Shown here: piece after piece, positions 1-13,115 of the stretch
Layout of the letters: each line of letters starts with the position of its first letter
Position numbering within the stretch: the first letter of the stretch is position 1
Assembly (NCBI GenBank): GCA_032173965.1
Contig: CM063284.1
Coordinates: forward strand, 106,392,410 to 106,456,409
DNA: 64,000 nucleotides
Direction of reading: 5' to 3'
From: Sitta carolinensis
Taxonomy: Eukaryota > Chordata > Aves > Passeriformes > Sittidae
The notes under the pieces: generated by a model
Seen by the model: the letters and a program-made list of their open reading frames with translations, nothing else
Database searches by the model: none
What the model was told of the DNA's origin: nothing
Translations under genes and position numbers: made by a program

Positions 1-644
1 ATTTTCATGCAAAATATTACAGGAATATCCTGAGCTTTTTGCAGTATTTCTTAGTACAACTGGGAGACTTGGGCAAAGATGATATATTTTCTTACTGCCA
101 AATATAGGGGCAGGTTTAAATTCTTGTAGGCCATTTATAGTGAGGGATTAAGAATGAAGATGCAAATTTCTGCTAATGTTGTTTATCAGGACTGACTTGA
201 ATTAGGTACAAAGTAATCACTTTGTCACTATGCAGCTTTGGAATTATTTTGATAATATGAAGGGATGTTTCTGCTCTATCTAGATTTTTAACTATTTTTA
301 TTGGGAGGTATGGATGTGTCACAAATGATTTTGTTTAAACATCATTTTACAGAACATTTCTTCTTAACATAATTCAACTCAAAGCTTGAACCATTCATAT
401 AAGAGGTCATGGGATTAAGGCCTAATCAGGAAATATTTAGGAGACTAGAAGACTTATTTTTGAAAATTAAAAACTTAATGACAAGACATAGAAATATTTA
501 GTCACTGAATCAAATATGTCTTTGAATCACAATATGTCTTTCTGAATCAAAACCTATCAAAACCCATTTTCTGAATCAGTGCTTGTACAGCTGTGCAAGA
601 ATAATGATTTTTCCCAGGGCAGCAGGACATCACTTTGATATTCT

Positions 645-716
645 TCTCATATATAAATATATGATTAAATAAATAAATATATAAATATATTATTAAATAT
701 ATATAATTTTATACAA
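645..716. repeat. AT-rich low-complexity tract
   Basis: A run made almost only of A and T, with repeated TATAAATATAT and AAATAAATA units. It looks like a degenerate simple repeat. No function is apparent. Confidence 0.7.
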
Positions 717-887
717 AGAAGATAGAAGGGAGCATGATAGTAATCTTCATATCCCAAAAGGCAGCTGCAAAGGGAAAGAAATATTCTCTTTTCACCAGGG
801 CTAAGTGCAGAGAGGGTAAGAAACATGCAGGTACTGCAGCACCAGACAAAGCACTCTCACCAGCATTTGGCAGTGCTGTGGTAACCA

Positions 888-942
888 TTGAACCTGATGA
901 TCTTAAAGGTCTTTTACAACCTAAACGATTCTATGATCTTTA
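888..942 (+). repeat. Short CR1 LINE 3' tail fragment
   Basis: The segment reads GATGATCTTAAAGGTC, a CCAACC-like stretch, then GATTCTATGAT, which is the usual 3' end of avian CR1 elements on the sense strand. Only the last 50 or so bases are recognisable, as expected from 5'-truncated CR1 insertion. This is pattern recognition against the family consensus; a repeat-library search would settle the subfamily. Confidence 0.6.
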
Positions 943-1752
943 TAATGCCTTCGTGGCACAAGCCTGTGTCATGCCTGCAGGTTGTGTTACAGCCTGGGTC
1001 CCTACCCTCTTCCAAACGGTTTGTCTTTTAGTTGGGAACTTTCTAGGGTCATGAACTCTGGAACAGAGTGTCTCAGGAGATTGTAATGTGTTATGTCATT
1101 GCAGGTTGCTAAGGACAAATATGAGGAACTTTGGCCAATGAAGCTGATTCTTGCATGGCTGAAAATTGATAATCCTGCATGGCTGAGAATTGATAAGAAT
1201 GGCCTTTACTGGGCCTGCCTGGCAGTATGGGCTTTGCTAGATATAAAACAGGGAACTTACTCTGAGCAGGCTGGGGGATGCCACAGAGGCTATAGAATCC
1301 CTTTCCACTTCTGCCCTTGCAGCAACCCAGCTTTCCTAGGCTGGTTTTCAGATTATCAACAATGACTGTGACAATGCATTTGACTGCAGACAGATACCTT
1401 CAATAGCTGGTGATGAACCAGGCAGAAGAGATTTCTAGGCATTGCTTCCTTCCTTTAAGGAAACTTGCCCAAGTAGACCTAATGTACCACAGCAAAACAC
1501 TACCCTGTTGCTCCTGTCCTGGAAATAGGGCATTTTTAGTCCCAATACTATTTTCTAGATAAACATTACATATAAAATTGAGATTTAAAAGGTGGAAGGT
1601 CACATATGAAGTATCTAAATTTGTATTTACAGTAACTTACAGGACTGGGATCAAATTAATTTATTTGCTTATGGTTTGGTTAATATGTTGGATTATTTTC
1701 CTGTTTCCTCAGTTACTTCCTGAAATAAAAACAAATCCCAACTATTTCATTT

Positions 1753-2190
1753 CACAGAATCAATTAGGCTGGAAAAGACCTCTGAGACAGAGTCCAATCT
1801 ATGACCAAACACCAAGTCAACTAGACCATGGCACTGAGTGCCACATCCAGTCTTTCCTTAAACACCTCCAGAAATGGTGACTCCATCACCTCCCTGGGCA
1901 GTCTATTCCAGTGTCTAATCACCCTTTCCGGGAAGAAACTCTTCATAATGTCCAATCTAAACTTATCCTGGCGCAGCTTATGGCCATGTCCTCTGGTTCT
2001 GTTGCTGTTTGCCTGGGAGAAGAGGCCGACCCCCACCTGGGTACACCCTCCTTTCAGGTGCTGTAGAGAGATAAGGTCACCCCTGAGCCTCCTTCTCTCC
2101 AGGCTAAACACCCCCAGCCCCCTAAGCGCTCCTCATCAGACTTGTGCTGCAGCTCCTTCTCCAGCTCCGTTGCCCTTCTCTGGACTCCAT
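1753..2190 (-). mobile_element. CR1 LINE fragment next to the RIOK3 promoter
   Basis: On the minus strand this encodes the C-terminal tail of the CR1 ORF2 reverse transcriptase (frame at 2111-1821), including [12 protein letters not shown] and [12 protein letters not shown], which are typical of avian CR1. The plus strand carries the complement, beginning near CAGAATCAATTAGGCTGG. The element is a 5'-truncated non-LTR retrotransposon and lacks the endonuclease and most of the polymerase, so it cannot move. It ends about 90 bp before the RIOK3 CpG island and about 320 bp before the start codon. Confidence 0.9.
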
Positions 2191-2279
2191 TTCATCCGTT
2201 TGTTTTGCCGCTGGCTTACTGTTTGGTTTATTGCTTTGTTTTTTTTTTCCTCCCACAAACGTCGGTTATTTAATTTCTC

Positions 2280-2960
2280 CCTTTCGCGTTACCGGCAGCC
2301 CGGCGCTGCCCCTCAGCCCTCGGCTGGGGGCCGCCTGCGAGGCCGCGTCCGCCGCGGTGACATCACCGGAAAGGCGGGTCAGCCGCGGCCAATGGGCCGC
2401 CTGACGGCTCGCAGGACCGGGCAGGACCCGGAAGGTTTCGCAGTCGGAGCGTTGCTGCCCCGCGGAGAAGCCGCTCTCCTGCCGCCCGCCCGCCCGCCCC
2501 TGCCTGCCCGATGGACTCGGTGGGAGTCGCCGCCGCCGCGCCCGACGCCGGGCCGGGCCCCGCTTGGCAGAGCAAGGTGAGCGCTGTGCCGGCACCGCGG
2601 GGCCGCGGCCGCCGCTGTCCGGGCTCCGGGGGGTGGAGGGGCAGGAGGCGCAGGACCGAGGCCGTGGAGAGGGCGCAGCGAGGTGGTGCCAGCACCCCCA
2701 GGGTCACGGTCGCTCGGCAGAGCGACCCGAGCGTGGTTTGCTGTTAGCGGCAATTAGCTGCTTGGAGGCGGGAGCTGCTATCACAGCCTGATAACCGAGT
2801 TGCTTCCCTCCGAGGGAGTTGGAGCTGAGTGAGCTCGGTTATCCCGGCGGTAGGCAGCGAGTCCCAGCTTGCTTGGATGCGTCGTTCCGCAGCCCCCGCC
2901 TCCCCGAGCGAGGTGTGTGTGTGTCCCTCTGCGGTTTTGAGGGCGTGTTTTACCATGGCT
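2280..2960 (+). promoter_or_regulatory. RIOK3: RIOK3 CpG-island promoter and first exon
   Basis: A sharp switch from AT-rich DNA to very GC- and CpG-rich sequence surrounds RIOK3 exon 1. No TATA box was seen. Candidate sites just upstream of the ATG are a CRE-like TGACATCA at 2358-2365, a CCAAT box at 2389-2393 (GCCAATGGG) and ETS-type CCGGAA cores near 2366 and 2428. These are consistent with a housekeeping promoter. The transcription start is not visible from sequence alone and is inferred to lie between about 2400 and 2500. Confidence 0.75.
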
Positions 2961-5900
2961 GACCTTTCAGGGCGCTCGAAGCGGGGAGGAAGCTGTGCGT
3001 AAGCCGCTGCTGTTGGATTATTCAAAGGGAAGTTTCTTGTAGGTTGTGTGTCTGTTTGTATGCAAACCTCCTGGAAAGGCTTTACCCCGTCTCCAGAGGG
3101 TACCGACACTGACTTTTTTTCCTTCATTATCAAGTGACTATCAGCAATTTTTCAATCCCTGTTCTCCCTGTTGAGTTTATGAAACTACTCTTTAGGTAGT
3201 TCCCCAAGTATCTGTAGAAGAGCGCTGACAAGATTACATGAGCTTATTTTGGAGCCAGTGATAGCTAATTATCCTGATTATTGTGTTGCCACTGCACAAG
3301 CCTTGCTGACGAATAAAATGTTCATTTACAGTGTCCATGGGGAACCCCTAGCACAACATCAATATCATGTTCTCTTGCTGATGTAATGAGTGAACAGCTG
3401 GCAAAAGAATTGCAGCTGGAAGAAGAAAATGCTGCTTTTCCTGAAGTGGTTGCGTAAGTTAAAGTCCTGGATTAGTGATCTCCATAGCTGTGATGCCATC
3501 TTCTCTCTCTCTTGTGTTTTCTTACAATGTGCTCAGTGCATAGCAATATAGTAAATGATTTGCCTGTTGCCCCGACTTTGCTCCTTCTGATCTTCTTCAG
3601 TGAACATGGTTTCCCCAGCTAAAAGTCTTCCTTAGATTCTCTTCTCTGTTGCTCTTCCTTCCTTGTTGATGTTTTCTTGGCATTTTCTGGGGGTGTTAAC
3701 GTAGTCTGTAAGCTATATTTAGAGAAATGTCAGAAATGTTTATCTTCCACCCTTTTAGGAACTCTTGTCAACAGTGTACAGTGTTATTTTGAGAACTATC
3801 AGGTGTATCACCTGTATCCTCCCACTACTTGAAAGCTCTAAACGAAGGCCAAGAGCTTACTAGTTCTAAAATTGTACAAATTTTGACTATCTTTCCTGTG
3901 AAGCAGAACAAAGCAACACTGTTTAGGACATTTTAAACGTATAAGTATACACATGCATACACCTGTGTGCCTTCTTTTTTTTTGTCCTGAAGGACATCTT
4001 AAAAGATAGAGCTTAATGCTTCTTGGAGAATGGTAAACAAGCAAAAGTTTAAGAAAAATCTGCATCGTAAATGAGTGGCAAAGAGAAATGAAGTCATGAT
4101 CTATTAATATTTAGTGTTGGCTTGGAGAGGAGGCAGACAGCTGAGATCCATTCCTTTCTGTGCGGCTCTGCATGGAGTGTGTTGTATAGAGTGGGAAAGT
4201 GGTATGAAGGAGTGTTTCTGCTTAGATTGCTGTGTTTAATTTTTTTGAATTCCTGTTTTCATCTCATGTAGTGCTGCTGAAGGACCATTTATTACAGGAG
4301 AAAATATTGACACTTCTAGTGATCTAATGCTAGCTCAGATGCTGCAGATGGAATTTGACAGGGAATACGATGCGCAGCTTCGGCGTGAAGAGAAGAAGAT
4401 CAATGGAGATAGCAAAGGTACCTTCATCAGAAGCAATATTTTTGCTTTGTTGCTATTCTTGGCACTGAGCTTAAATTGTCAGAGCTGTGAGGAAATAGCA
4501 AATCCCTGATAATCACAGACATTCTTATTTGTTTTGTTTCTCAAGTCTCCATATCCTTTGAAAACTATCGGAAGGTGCATCCCTACGACAGTGACAGCTC
4601 AGAGGATGAGGTCGATTGGCAGGATACCCGTCATGATCCATACAGAGCAGGTATGTGACAGCTTTAAGCAATACAATTTCTTCAGCCTATAGACCTGAGA
4701 ATACAGACCTGAGATGACAGAGTTAAACTAGGTCTTGTTTTAATGTAAGGAGAGACACCAGCTACATTTAAAATCACGTCATCTCAATGGCGGGTGTCAG
4801 CAGGAGGTTGGGTGGGTAACTTCAGGCTTCTCTCTGGTACTATATTGGCTTCAGTGGCTGAGTCTGGAAAAATAACCAGTGTACATGGGAAGTATTGTGG
4901 GATGTGCTTGTCTGTCATCTACGTTTGGATGATATGGTTACATATCATCTGCACATGATATTGAATACTCCTGTCATAGCATGCCAGAAATGTGTCTGAC
5001 ACCTCAGAAAAGACAGAGAAGTAAGTTGTAACATAGCCAAAGAAGCTGTCATACTTAGAGTAAGAGAAGATCATACAATTGGAGTAATTTATTCTGTTTT
5101 ATAAAGAAAAATTATGTTACTTTTGTGGATATTATGGGACTTCTATGAGCATTGGTTATGTTTGTTTAGATGTAAAGTTCGGTTTGTTTTTCTCACTGCT
5201 GGCAGATAAACCTACTACTACACCAAGAAGGGGTTTCATAGGAAAAGGGAAAGACATTACTACAAAACATGATGAAGTGGTATGTGGAAGAAAAAATACT
5301 GCTCGCATGGAAAATGTAAGTGAAAACTTAGGGGAACTTATTTTGTGTGTAAAACTGGAATGCTGCAATTCAGCCAAATGGTTATTCACATTGGTATTGA
5401 GTTTTTTGGGTTTTCTGTTTAATAATAGTTTGTTATTGAGCAATTCAAGAATTTGAACAGAACTGTTTTGGCAAAGCAAAACTGTCAGCAAGTTTGGCAC
5501 ACAAGCAAAAAAAAACATGAAATCTGTTTTTGAAAAGCATAGATGTTGTGTAATCTTTCTTCTAATTAATTTTGTCTTATAAGCCAAGTAACTTATTTTC
5601 AGTCAATTGTTTGACTTAGAACTTTTCAGTCTTTTTATCTGTAGTACATACCTTTCATTTTCTTTAAGGCAACTGGTTCAACTTCTGTAAATAAGGAAAT
5701 GCTGCAAGTGCTATTTTTGCAGGATGTTAGGTAATCTCATACCAATTTGGGCAGAACTTTGGTTTAAAGCAGTGTGTTTTTTAACACAGTGGCAACAATG
5801 CACAAAGTGAGTTTCACATAAGTCCAAATCTATCCTGAGATTTTCCAAATCAGAATGAGAAATTTCGATTTGTGCCAACTTTTGGCATCTGCTAGTAACA

Positions 5901-8900
5901 ATGCTTAAATTTCTATTATTTCTGCTTGTAGTTTGCGCCTGAATTCCAAGTTGGAGATGGAATTGGGATGGACTTAAAGCTGTCAAATCAAGTCTTCAAT
6001 GCCTTAAAACAGCATGCATACTCTGAGGAACGTCGAAGTGCAAGGCTTCATGAGAAGAAGGAGCACTCCACTGCTGTATGTTTTTAATAAAGTCTCTCTA
6101 TCTACTCCTTATATTGTGTAATAGCTAAACACTGCTGGGTAATGTCTTGCAATATTCCATTTTTAGTAAAACAGCTAAGCAACATTATGTTAACGCTGCT
6201 GAAGGAAATTATATCAGCCAGCTCCTACTAGGAAAAGGCTCTTTGTTTGAGCTGCATTACTGTGAGAGCCATGTCAAAGTAAGGGCAAGCAGCTACTGTT
6301 TTTTTCTCTTTGTCTTTCTAAACTGGTCTCTTAATCAGCTACGATGAATAAACTGCCTAGAAGTTATTTATAGAAACATCCAGAGGACTAATCCTCTGCA
6401 GTTGAACCATATGGCTCCTAATATCTGTCTTCATAACAAGTTTCAGGAAGATGAGGTGACCAGCTGACCTAATAATTTAGGAATTTACTTGATAGACTGT
6501 ATGGCTGAGTTTGGAGTAGGGCCTCTGGTAATTCCTGATGTGGACTCCTTCAAATTTGTGTGTTTTGCTTCACTTTATTGTTACTTATATCAAAGAAATT
6601 TAATACTTGGGCTATTGTGATTCATGATTTGTAAAGGCTTGGTGAAAACATTGTAGAAAATGCTGTTGAGCCACAGTCTATATGTGCAATTAGTAAAATA
6701 CTCTATGTGCTGCACAGCTGATGGGAAACTTAAGAGTATTAAATCAGTCCTAGAGCAGATTTGCTTTGCTTCAAATGCTTATTTTGGCTTGGCTTTTTTT
6801 TCTCCTCTCTGTCAGTTGAGAGAAATTTTATTAATACATTATTCTTTCCACTTAGTTGAATTCTTGTGGCATATGAATATTCTAAACTCATGGTAAATAA
6901 TTGCTTTATTGATTTGAGTATTCATGTCTTGCCTATTCATTCTATTCATCTCTTGTAGGAGAAAGCAGTGGATCCTAAAACACGTTTACTTCTGTACAAG
7001 ATGGTCAATTCCGGGATGCTGGAGACCATCACAGGCTGCATCAGCACAGGAAAGGAATCTGTTGTTTTTCATGCCTATGGAGGAAAGTGAGTATATTGTT
7101 TGTTACTGATGATAGCTTTAGATTATTTAAAAGCAGAAAACACAAAAATATTTAAATATCTGCACCTTTTTTATTATCTGAGACTTAAAGGCTGTCTTTA
7201 TGTATATGCAGATAATAATAAAATCTGAAAACCAAATTATACAAACCATAAAGTTAAAAAATTCCCACTTTCCTTCTTGGAGGCTATTAATGAATGGGGG
7301 CAAGTCCACCATGCCTTTCTGTGGAAGAATATATACTCCTTTTATAAAAAAGAAATCTTGAGATTTTTGAGAAACTCTTTCCACCAACCTGCTGCAGACC
7401 ACAGAGCTGTCATGATGATCTTGGGCTACCTGAAGGTTGTCTTTCCACAGGGATTGCTCTGTTGTCAGCTCTATATTTGCAGCTCAGTGGAGGTGCTTGT
7501 TACTTTCAGGTTATCTTGAGAATAGTGTTGGGATGCTGCTCACTTGAATTCTTCCTGCTGTACTGGAAGGATTAGAGTACATTATGGCAACTGCATTGTG
7601 TTTAACTGATTTTAAACCAGTGATGTTTGAGAAAAAACTAAAAAAACTCAAAGACATAATGTATTAAGAGATTTCAAGAGAGAAAGTTGGAGTTGGGAAG
7701 AAAAGGTGTGCCTTAACAAATTGGGAAAGATAACCTATTTGATAAGGAACTTATAATCAAAATGTCAAACCTCAAACATTCATACGTAAGTTTAATCATA
7801 GAATTGTTAGAAGCTTTAGTTGGCTTCTAAATGTGAAAGAAAATTAGATCCTGTCTTATAGTAAAAATTGCTGTATGTTGCAGTGTATAAAAACCCACAC
7901 CTATGCATTTGCTTGTAAATATGTGAATAGTTAACTTTGTTAAATATTTGTCTTTTTTCATGAGCAGTGCAGCTGAAGATAAAGTTATTCCTCCAGAATG
8001 TGCCATCAAAGTGTTTAAAACAACTCTTAATGAATTCAAGAACCGTGACAAATACATTAAGGATGATTATAGATTTAAAGACCGCTTCAGTAAATTGAAT
8101 CCACGAAAAATTATTCGTATGTGGGCTGAGAAAGAAATGCATAACTTAACAAGGTAAAGAATGAAAAAGGAAGTATAGTTGCCAAATGCCTGTCAGTTTC
8201 CTAATCTCCGTTTAAGGAAGATACTGTATGTTTGGGTATTTGACTTTTAGGCCAAAATAATATACAACCTGGTACAAATTGAATAAGCCTCTGGTTTTTT
8301 ACAGTTTAAGAAGCTGTCAGCATCTTCAGTGATTTCGCAGCAGAATTTACAGGTTCTAGTTGTGAAAGTGATTAGTATTCAGTGAGCATTTTTAGATTCA
8401 CTTACAACTTCAGAAGCTGAATTTTCCTGTATAAAATATTGTGAAATATATATAATTATTCGTTTTAAATTCTCTCAAAGACTTTGTTTGCTCTGCATCA
8501 AGTTTCACACAGAGCTCTAAGATTGCAAATGAGATAGCGGGAACTAGAACTCTGGGGGCTTTGAAGCTTTTGTTCTGTTTTTCTTAATCAGTATCTATTT
8601 TCTGATCCACAGGATGCAAAATGCAGGAATTCCTTGTCCTCAAGTGGTTATCCTTAAGAAACACGTCTTGGTTATGTCTTTCATTGGCCAGGATCAAGTC
8701 CCAGCTCCTAAACTAAAGGATGTAACACTTAGTAGTGAAGATATGAAAAAGGCCTACTATCAGATTCTTAATGTAAGATGATGCTGGATTCTCCTCCAAT
8801 TCTGGGTTGTATTTTCTTTTAAGAGAATAACTGTAAGGACAAATGAGCACTTATTTACTTTTCAGGATGCTTACATAATTTTCAAGATACAAAGTCCAAA

Positions 8901-11609
8901 GTCTTATTTTGGGGCTGTTTAATGTGTGACTTAGAATCAATAAGAAATTATGCTCTGAAAAAAAAAAATTAATCTGAGTGAAAAACATATTGGAATTTAA
9001 TGACGAACAGATGCTTAGCAACAGGAATTGTTAGCAAGTAGTCCTCCTTTTATAGAAGGTTTGGAAAACTCAGAAGTCTTTCTGGGCTTACCAAACACTT
9101 AATTTACAATGCTTGATCACATTCCATTGGATTGCCCGCCCTTTTTTCAGCAAACCTAAAAACTGGAGAATAATTAGAATATTGCATGCTGAATGCTTAA
9201 ATTTCCTATTATCTGCTTGGTTAAAACACACACCTGCTAGCTGTCTGCTCACTATTGCATTATAGATATTAAAAAACCCAACCTGGCAGCCAGCCCCACA
9301 GCTCAGTAACAGGAATGGTCTAGATCTTAAATGAATGAGACTAGTGAGCAACACAGCTGTGTTTTAAGTGGATTTGTGTACTGGTTAGGATTCAGTCTCT
9401 ACAACTGCGAGACTTCCTTCCTGTGTGATAGGAGTGAAAATGACATGTATTTAGACACCATACTTATCTGTCTCCTGCACTTGGACTGCTTGGCAGAGCT
9501 GACTGGAGTTTACCAGAGTAACTCTTCTGACTTTGCCAAAGCTAAGCTCAGTGATAAAAGCTTAGTTTGCTGGCAGTTTGCCAAAACTGCAATTCCCTGG
9601 ATGGAAGTGTACTGAAGACCTGGGTAAAAATTACGTAAATTATGTGGGTGATTAGGGAAATGTGGGGTTGTTTTGGTTTGGTAATTTTTATTGTCATTCT
9701 AGCATTATTTATTTGGAGTATAGCATACTTCCTTCATTAATTTGGTTCCTTGCAGATGATGCAGCAGTTGTATAGGGAGTGCAACCTGGTCCATGCAGAT
9801 CTGAGCGAATACAACATGCTTTGGCATGATGGGAAGGTGAGTTTGTTCTTAATTTGGGGGGAAAAGGCTTCATCTACTGTGAAATACTAATACAAAGTGA
9901 ATTGCTATTTCCCTGTGACTTCAGGTCTGGCTTATTGATGTCAGTCAGTCTGTGGAGCCAACCCATCCTCATGGACTTGAGTTTTTGTTCAGAGACTGTA
10001 GGAATGTTTCACAGGTAAGACCTCTTTGTCTGACAATCTTCTATTATGCTGCATGTTTTCTAAGATACAGGTATCTTAGATATGTAGATTACTCTTGTAC
10101 ATTTTCTATGCTGGAAGTGTCCTTCTCTGAAAGTAAAAAAAAAAAACTGTGGAAAAGTCTAATTATACCACTAGAACTTAAAACTTCTTTCAGTTATGTT
10201 TATCTCTGGGTCAACAAAAACAAAAATGTAATTTTGGGTAAATGTAGTAACTGGGGAAAGTCAAAGGGAATATTTTGTTCTGTGTAGTAAAGTGTTTAAT
10301 GTGTGCTCTTTATATTGACTAGTTCTTCCAGAAAGGAGGTGTGGCAGAAGCACTTAATGAGCGTGAACTCTTCAACGCTGTCTCAGGTTTAAATATTACA
10401 GCTGACAATGAAGTAGACTTCCAAGCAGAGGTATAGCTTTCTCTGTCTAACGATTTTAATTTGATTAGCTATGGTGGCTTTTGTAATACCTTAACTTCCC
10501 ATATTTAGTTTGCATGATTGGTGTGAGTAAAATTTCAGCAGTTGTTCTGCATCTCTTTTTAAAAACTTGAGTATTTCAACCTAGTACACACGTTTACAGA
10601 AACTCAGATTGACAGACCTCTCCACCCCCTTTTCTGATGCCCCAGTCCCAAGCAGAAAAGACTTCATGTTGAATATTGTTACTTCATTTCAGCATTACGG
10701 TGTATCTAGTGATCTGGTTTAGTTTAAAAGCTGCTTGCCTTACATACATTAAAGATTGTACAGCAAAAGGAAAGTTGGGTTAAAAATAATAATTATTCTA
10801 CTGCTTACTTTTCATGGTTTAGATGTTAATTTACTTGAATTTAAAGTTTAGGCGCGCATTTTTAATCTTGAAGCTTAAAATCGTGCTAATGTAAATATGG
10901 ACTTAGGAATCCTTGGTAACTGTTGGCTTTTAATTTTCAACCTTTGGCTGTTACTCCTCAAGGCCTGCATCCTCATATCAAATTAAAAAAAACCCCAAGT
11001 TGTCAAACGTTCTGTATTTTCTAATTAAGGTAGGGTAATGTGGTGATTCTACTCTCCCTAATTACTAAAGACATTGCAGGTTTGTGCTAGTCCAGCATGG
11101 AGTAGGTGGGAACTGGAAATTAGATGACTCCTGGGACAGGTGATCAAAGTAAGAAAGAGATAAAGGGAACACAGTGTCACAGTTCCACGATCTCTGTCAC
11201 TGGAGAAAGACACACTTCTGTGATTTGAGGAATACAGCTGAAATCTTAAGAAATCATCCAGTCCTCCCTGCAACTGTATTTCGGTTACGTAGCTTCAAAC
11301 TGTAAAGGAGTGCTGCTCATTTTAGTAACTTGTTGAGGACAGATGTTTCGGGGTGTACCTGGCTGTTACATGTGACTGAATCTTTGAGATAGCAACATTT
11401 TACATACCTGCTCTGGCCTCAAAAGCTACTTCTTAATGCTGTTTAGAAGCCTTCTGCTGCTGGCATGGTTTTATGAATTCAGCATGGTTTTATTTTTGGT
11501 TCTCTAGATTGAAGCTTTGGAGAAGATGAATGAAGATCATGTGCAGAATCATGGAAAGAAACTGTCAACGTTTTCCAGTGATGGAGACCCACCTATATAT
11601 GATGAATAG
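2511..11609 (+). CDS. RIOK3: RIO kinase 3 (13 coding exons)
   Basis: Atypical protein kinase/ATPase of the RIO family, cytoplasmic, known for late 40S ribosome maturation and for roles in innate antiviral signalling. Exons: 2511-2576, 3332-3453, 4272-4417, 4546-4650, 5206-5315, 5932-6075, 6959-7086, 7968-8153, 8613-8772, 9756-9836, 9925-10014, 10323-10430, 11508-11609. All have GT-AG borders and keep frame, giving 515 aa (human 519). The N-terminal third has the RIOK3-type region with the acidic DSSEDEVDWQD segment. The RIO kinase domain follows: STGKES nucleotide loop (about 260-265), AIKVFK lysine (about 288), catalytic HADLSEYN (402-409) and metal-binding LIDVSQ (419-424). Key residues are intact. 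Exon 8 can start at 7965 or 7968. The start is the first ATG in the CpG island and matches the family N-terminus. Introns hold no repeat I recognised. Confidence 0.97.
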
Positions 11610-13115
11610 TACTGAGTTTATAGCTGCTGATGAAACAAAACACAACTTTACTGCTTCTAACTATGTTGTTGCAGTGATAAATGTCAACTGCCAATGTCAA
11701 GAGAGTGGTTGGCTGGGAATACCAAAATGGAAAACACAGCAAGCATATGGTGATGCCTCAGTGGTTTGCTTTTTTTTTTAACTTGTCCCACACATCAGGC
11801 TGGCACTGTGAGAATGGACTGTCACTAGTACTTTGAACAGACTGACAACTTCACCAATTGCCCAGTTACATTAGACTAATGTAGCTCAGATGGTCATATT
11901 TTGCATGATTCAGAGCTTACATATCTTTTAGTCTAAAAAAATTTTAAAAATCATCTGTATTGTCCAAAGTATTTAGTGGGAAAGTACACTAGAAGAGTCC
12001 CTCTCTTTTTTTTTCCAAATGCGACTTGGAAAACTAATTAAACATAGTGTATGGATACAGTGTCTTTAATCCATCTTCACCAAGGGCAAAATGAAAAGGC
12101 AAACTGTGCACTGCAATCATATAAAAATGTTAATTTAGCAAAGTAATATATTTATAAATGCAAAAGTCTTGACTTTTTCATTTTAAGTACAGGGAATGTG
12201 GCTCTAATTATCTCTGTAAATACTGTTGGGTATTACATGGGAAACAGATTTGAATCCAGCCAGCACAAGACTTCCATGGTGACATGCCAGGAAATCCTGA
12301 GTCAACGATGTATAATAAAGAGTCAGTTCAGGTAGCTTCACTCTTAATACACAAATGGTTCCAAGAACTTGGTGCAAGCTAAAAATAAAACTGTAATAAT
12401 CCTGTCTCGACCTAGTATATCAGTTTGGAGCATCAAATGTTCTTGCCCTAAAGATAATCACAGACAAATCTGAGTATTTTTTTTGTACCAGTAAGAAAAA
12501 AAAAAAAGCTTTATTTAGAAATAATGATGACCAATACTTGTTTCCAGAGTCTATTTATCCTTAATGTCAGTCTCTTTTTTTTTTTTTTTTTTTCTTCAGC
12601 AACTTCTAAAAATCTACTGATGTTTCTCTCCAAAAAAACACATTTAAAGATTAACTGATGTGGTGGGATAGTTTGGAATTAAGGAATTCTAATCAACTTC
12701 TTTTTAACTGATTTCTGGTTTCTAGTTTCTGATGCTGTTCTTTATCAAGCAGAATATAATGATGCTACATGTGACCTCACAGTGTGCTGTGAAAGTGACT
12801 TTTTTATCTCTTTTTGTTGGAAAACTGGTGGTGAAGTAAAATCTTAAGATCTTGTGGTGGTATTCTTGCATGGTTCTTTGCATCACGGAGGCCTTCATTG
12901 ATTTTTGGTGCTTCACTAGAGCAGTCTTAGGGCAGGACTACACTCTTACAACAATAAAAAAATGACTGATTGGGTGGGTACTACATGAACAGCAAACAAC
13001 CTTGGTTTTGCCAGTTTCATCTCAACACTTGGATGCTCTTCCTTTTTCTAAATCAGACAAATGTCTTGCATTTACCCCTTACTGTTGAAATAAAGGATCT
13101 CATATCTTCTGGATA
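11610..13115 (+). other. RIOK3: RIOK3 3' UTR with several poly(A) signals
   Basis: The sequence after the RIOK3 stop has no coding character. AATAAA hexamers occur at 12314-12319, 12384-12389, 12953-12958 and 13089-13094, so transcripts may end at several points between about 12.34 and 13.11 kb. The true distal end cannot be decided from sequence; transcript 3'-end data would decide it. Confidence 0.6.
12575..12593. repeat. Poly(T) tract
   Basis: Nineteen consecutive T residues followed by CTTCAG. It looks like a polypyrimidine tract and acceptor, but no coding exon follows. It is best read as a simple repeat within the RIOK3 3' region. Confidence 0.8.

Larger units (their letters stand above)
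1..1752. other. AT-rich intergenic DNA upstream of RIOK3
   Basis: No exon or gene was recognised in this stretch. Open reading frames here are short, do not resemble known proteins and are not joined by sensible splice sites. The human neighbour upstream of RIOK3 is TMEM241; I looked for its first exon on the minus strand here and did not see it. The stretch contains an AT-rich simple tract and a short CR1-like tail, listed separately. Confidence 0.6.

Noticed and set aside
1821..2111. 96-codon minus-strand frame as a possible gene
   Set aside because: It is the C-terminal tail of CR1 ORF2 reverse transcriptase in a truncated element, not a host gene.
1..2300. Possible TMEM241 first exon upstream of RIOK3
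   Set aside because: I looked for a minus-strand exon encoding the TMEM241 N-terminus near the CpG island and found none; the area next to the island is CR1.
12560..12610. Poly(T) plus CTTCAG as an acceptor for an extra RIOK3 exon
   Set aside because: It lies after the RIOK3 stop codon and the following sequence has no coding character or matching donor.
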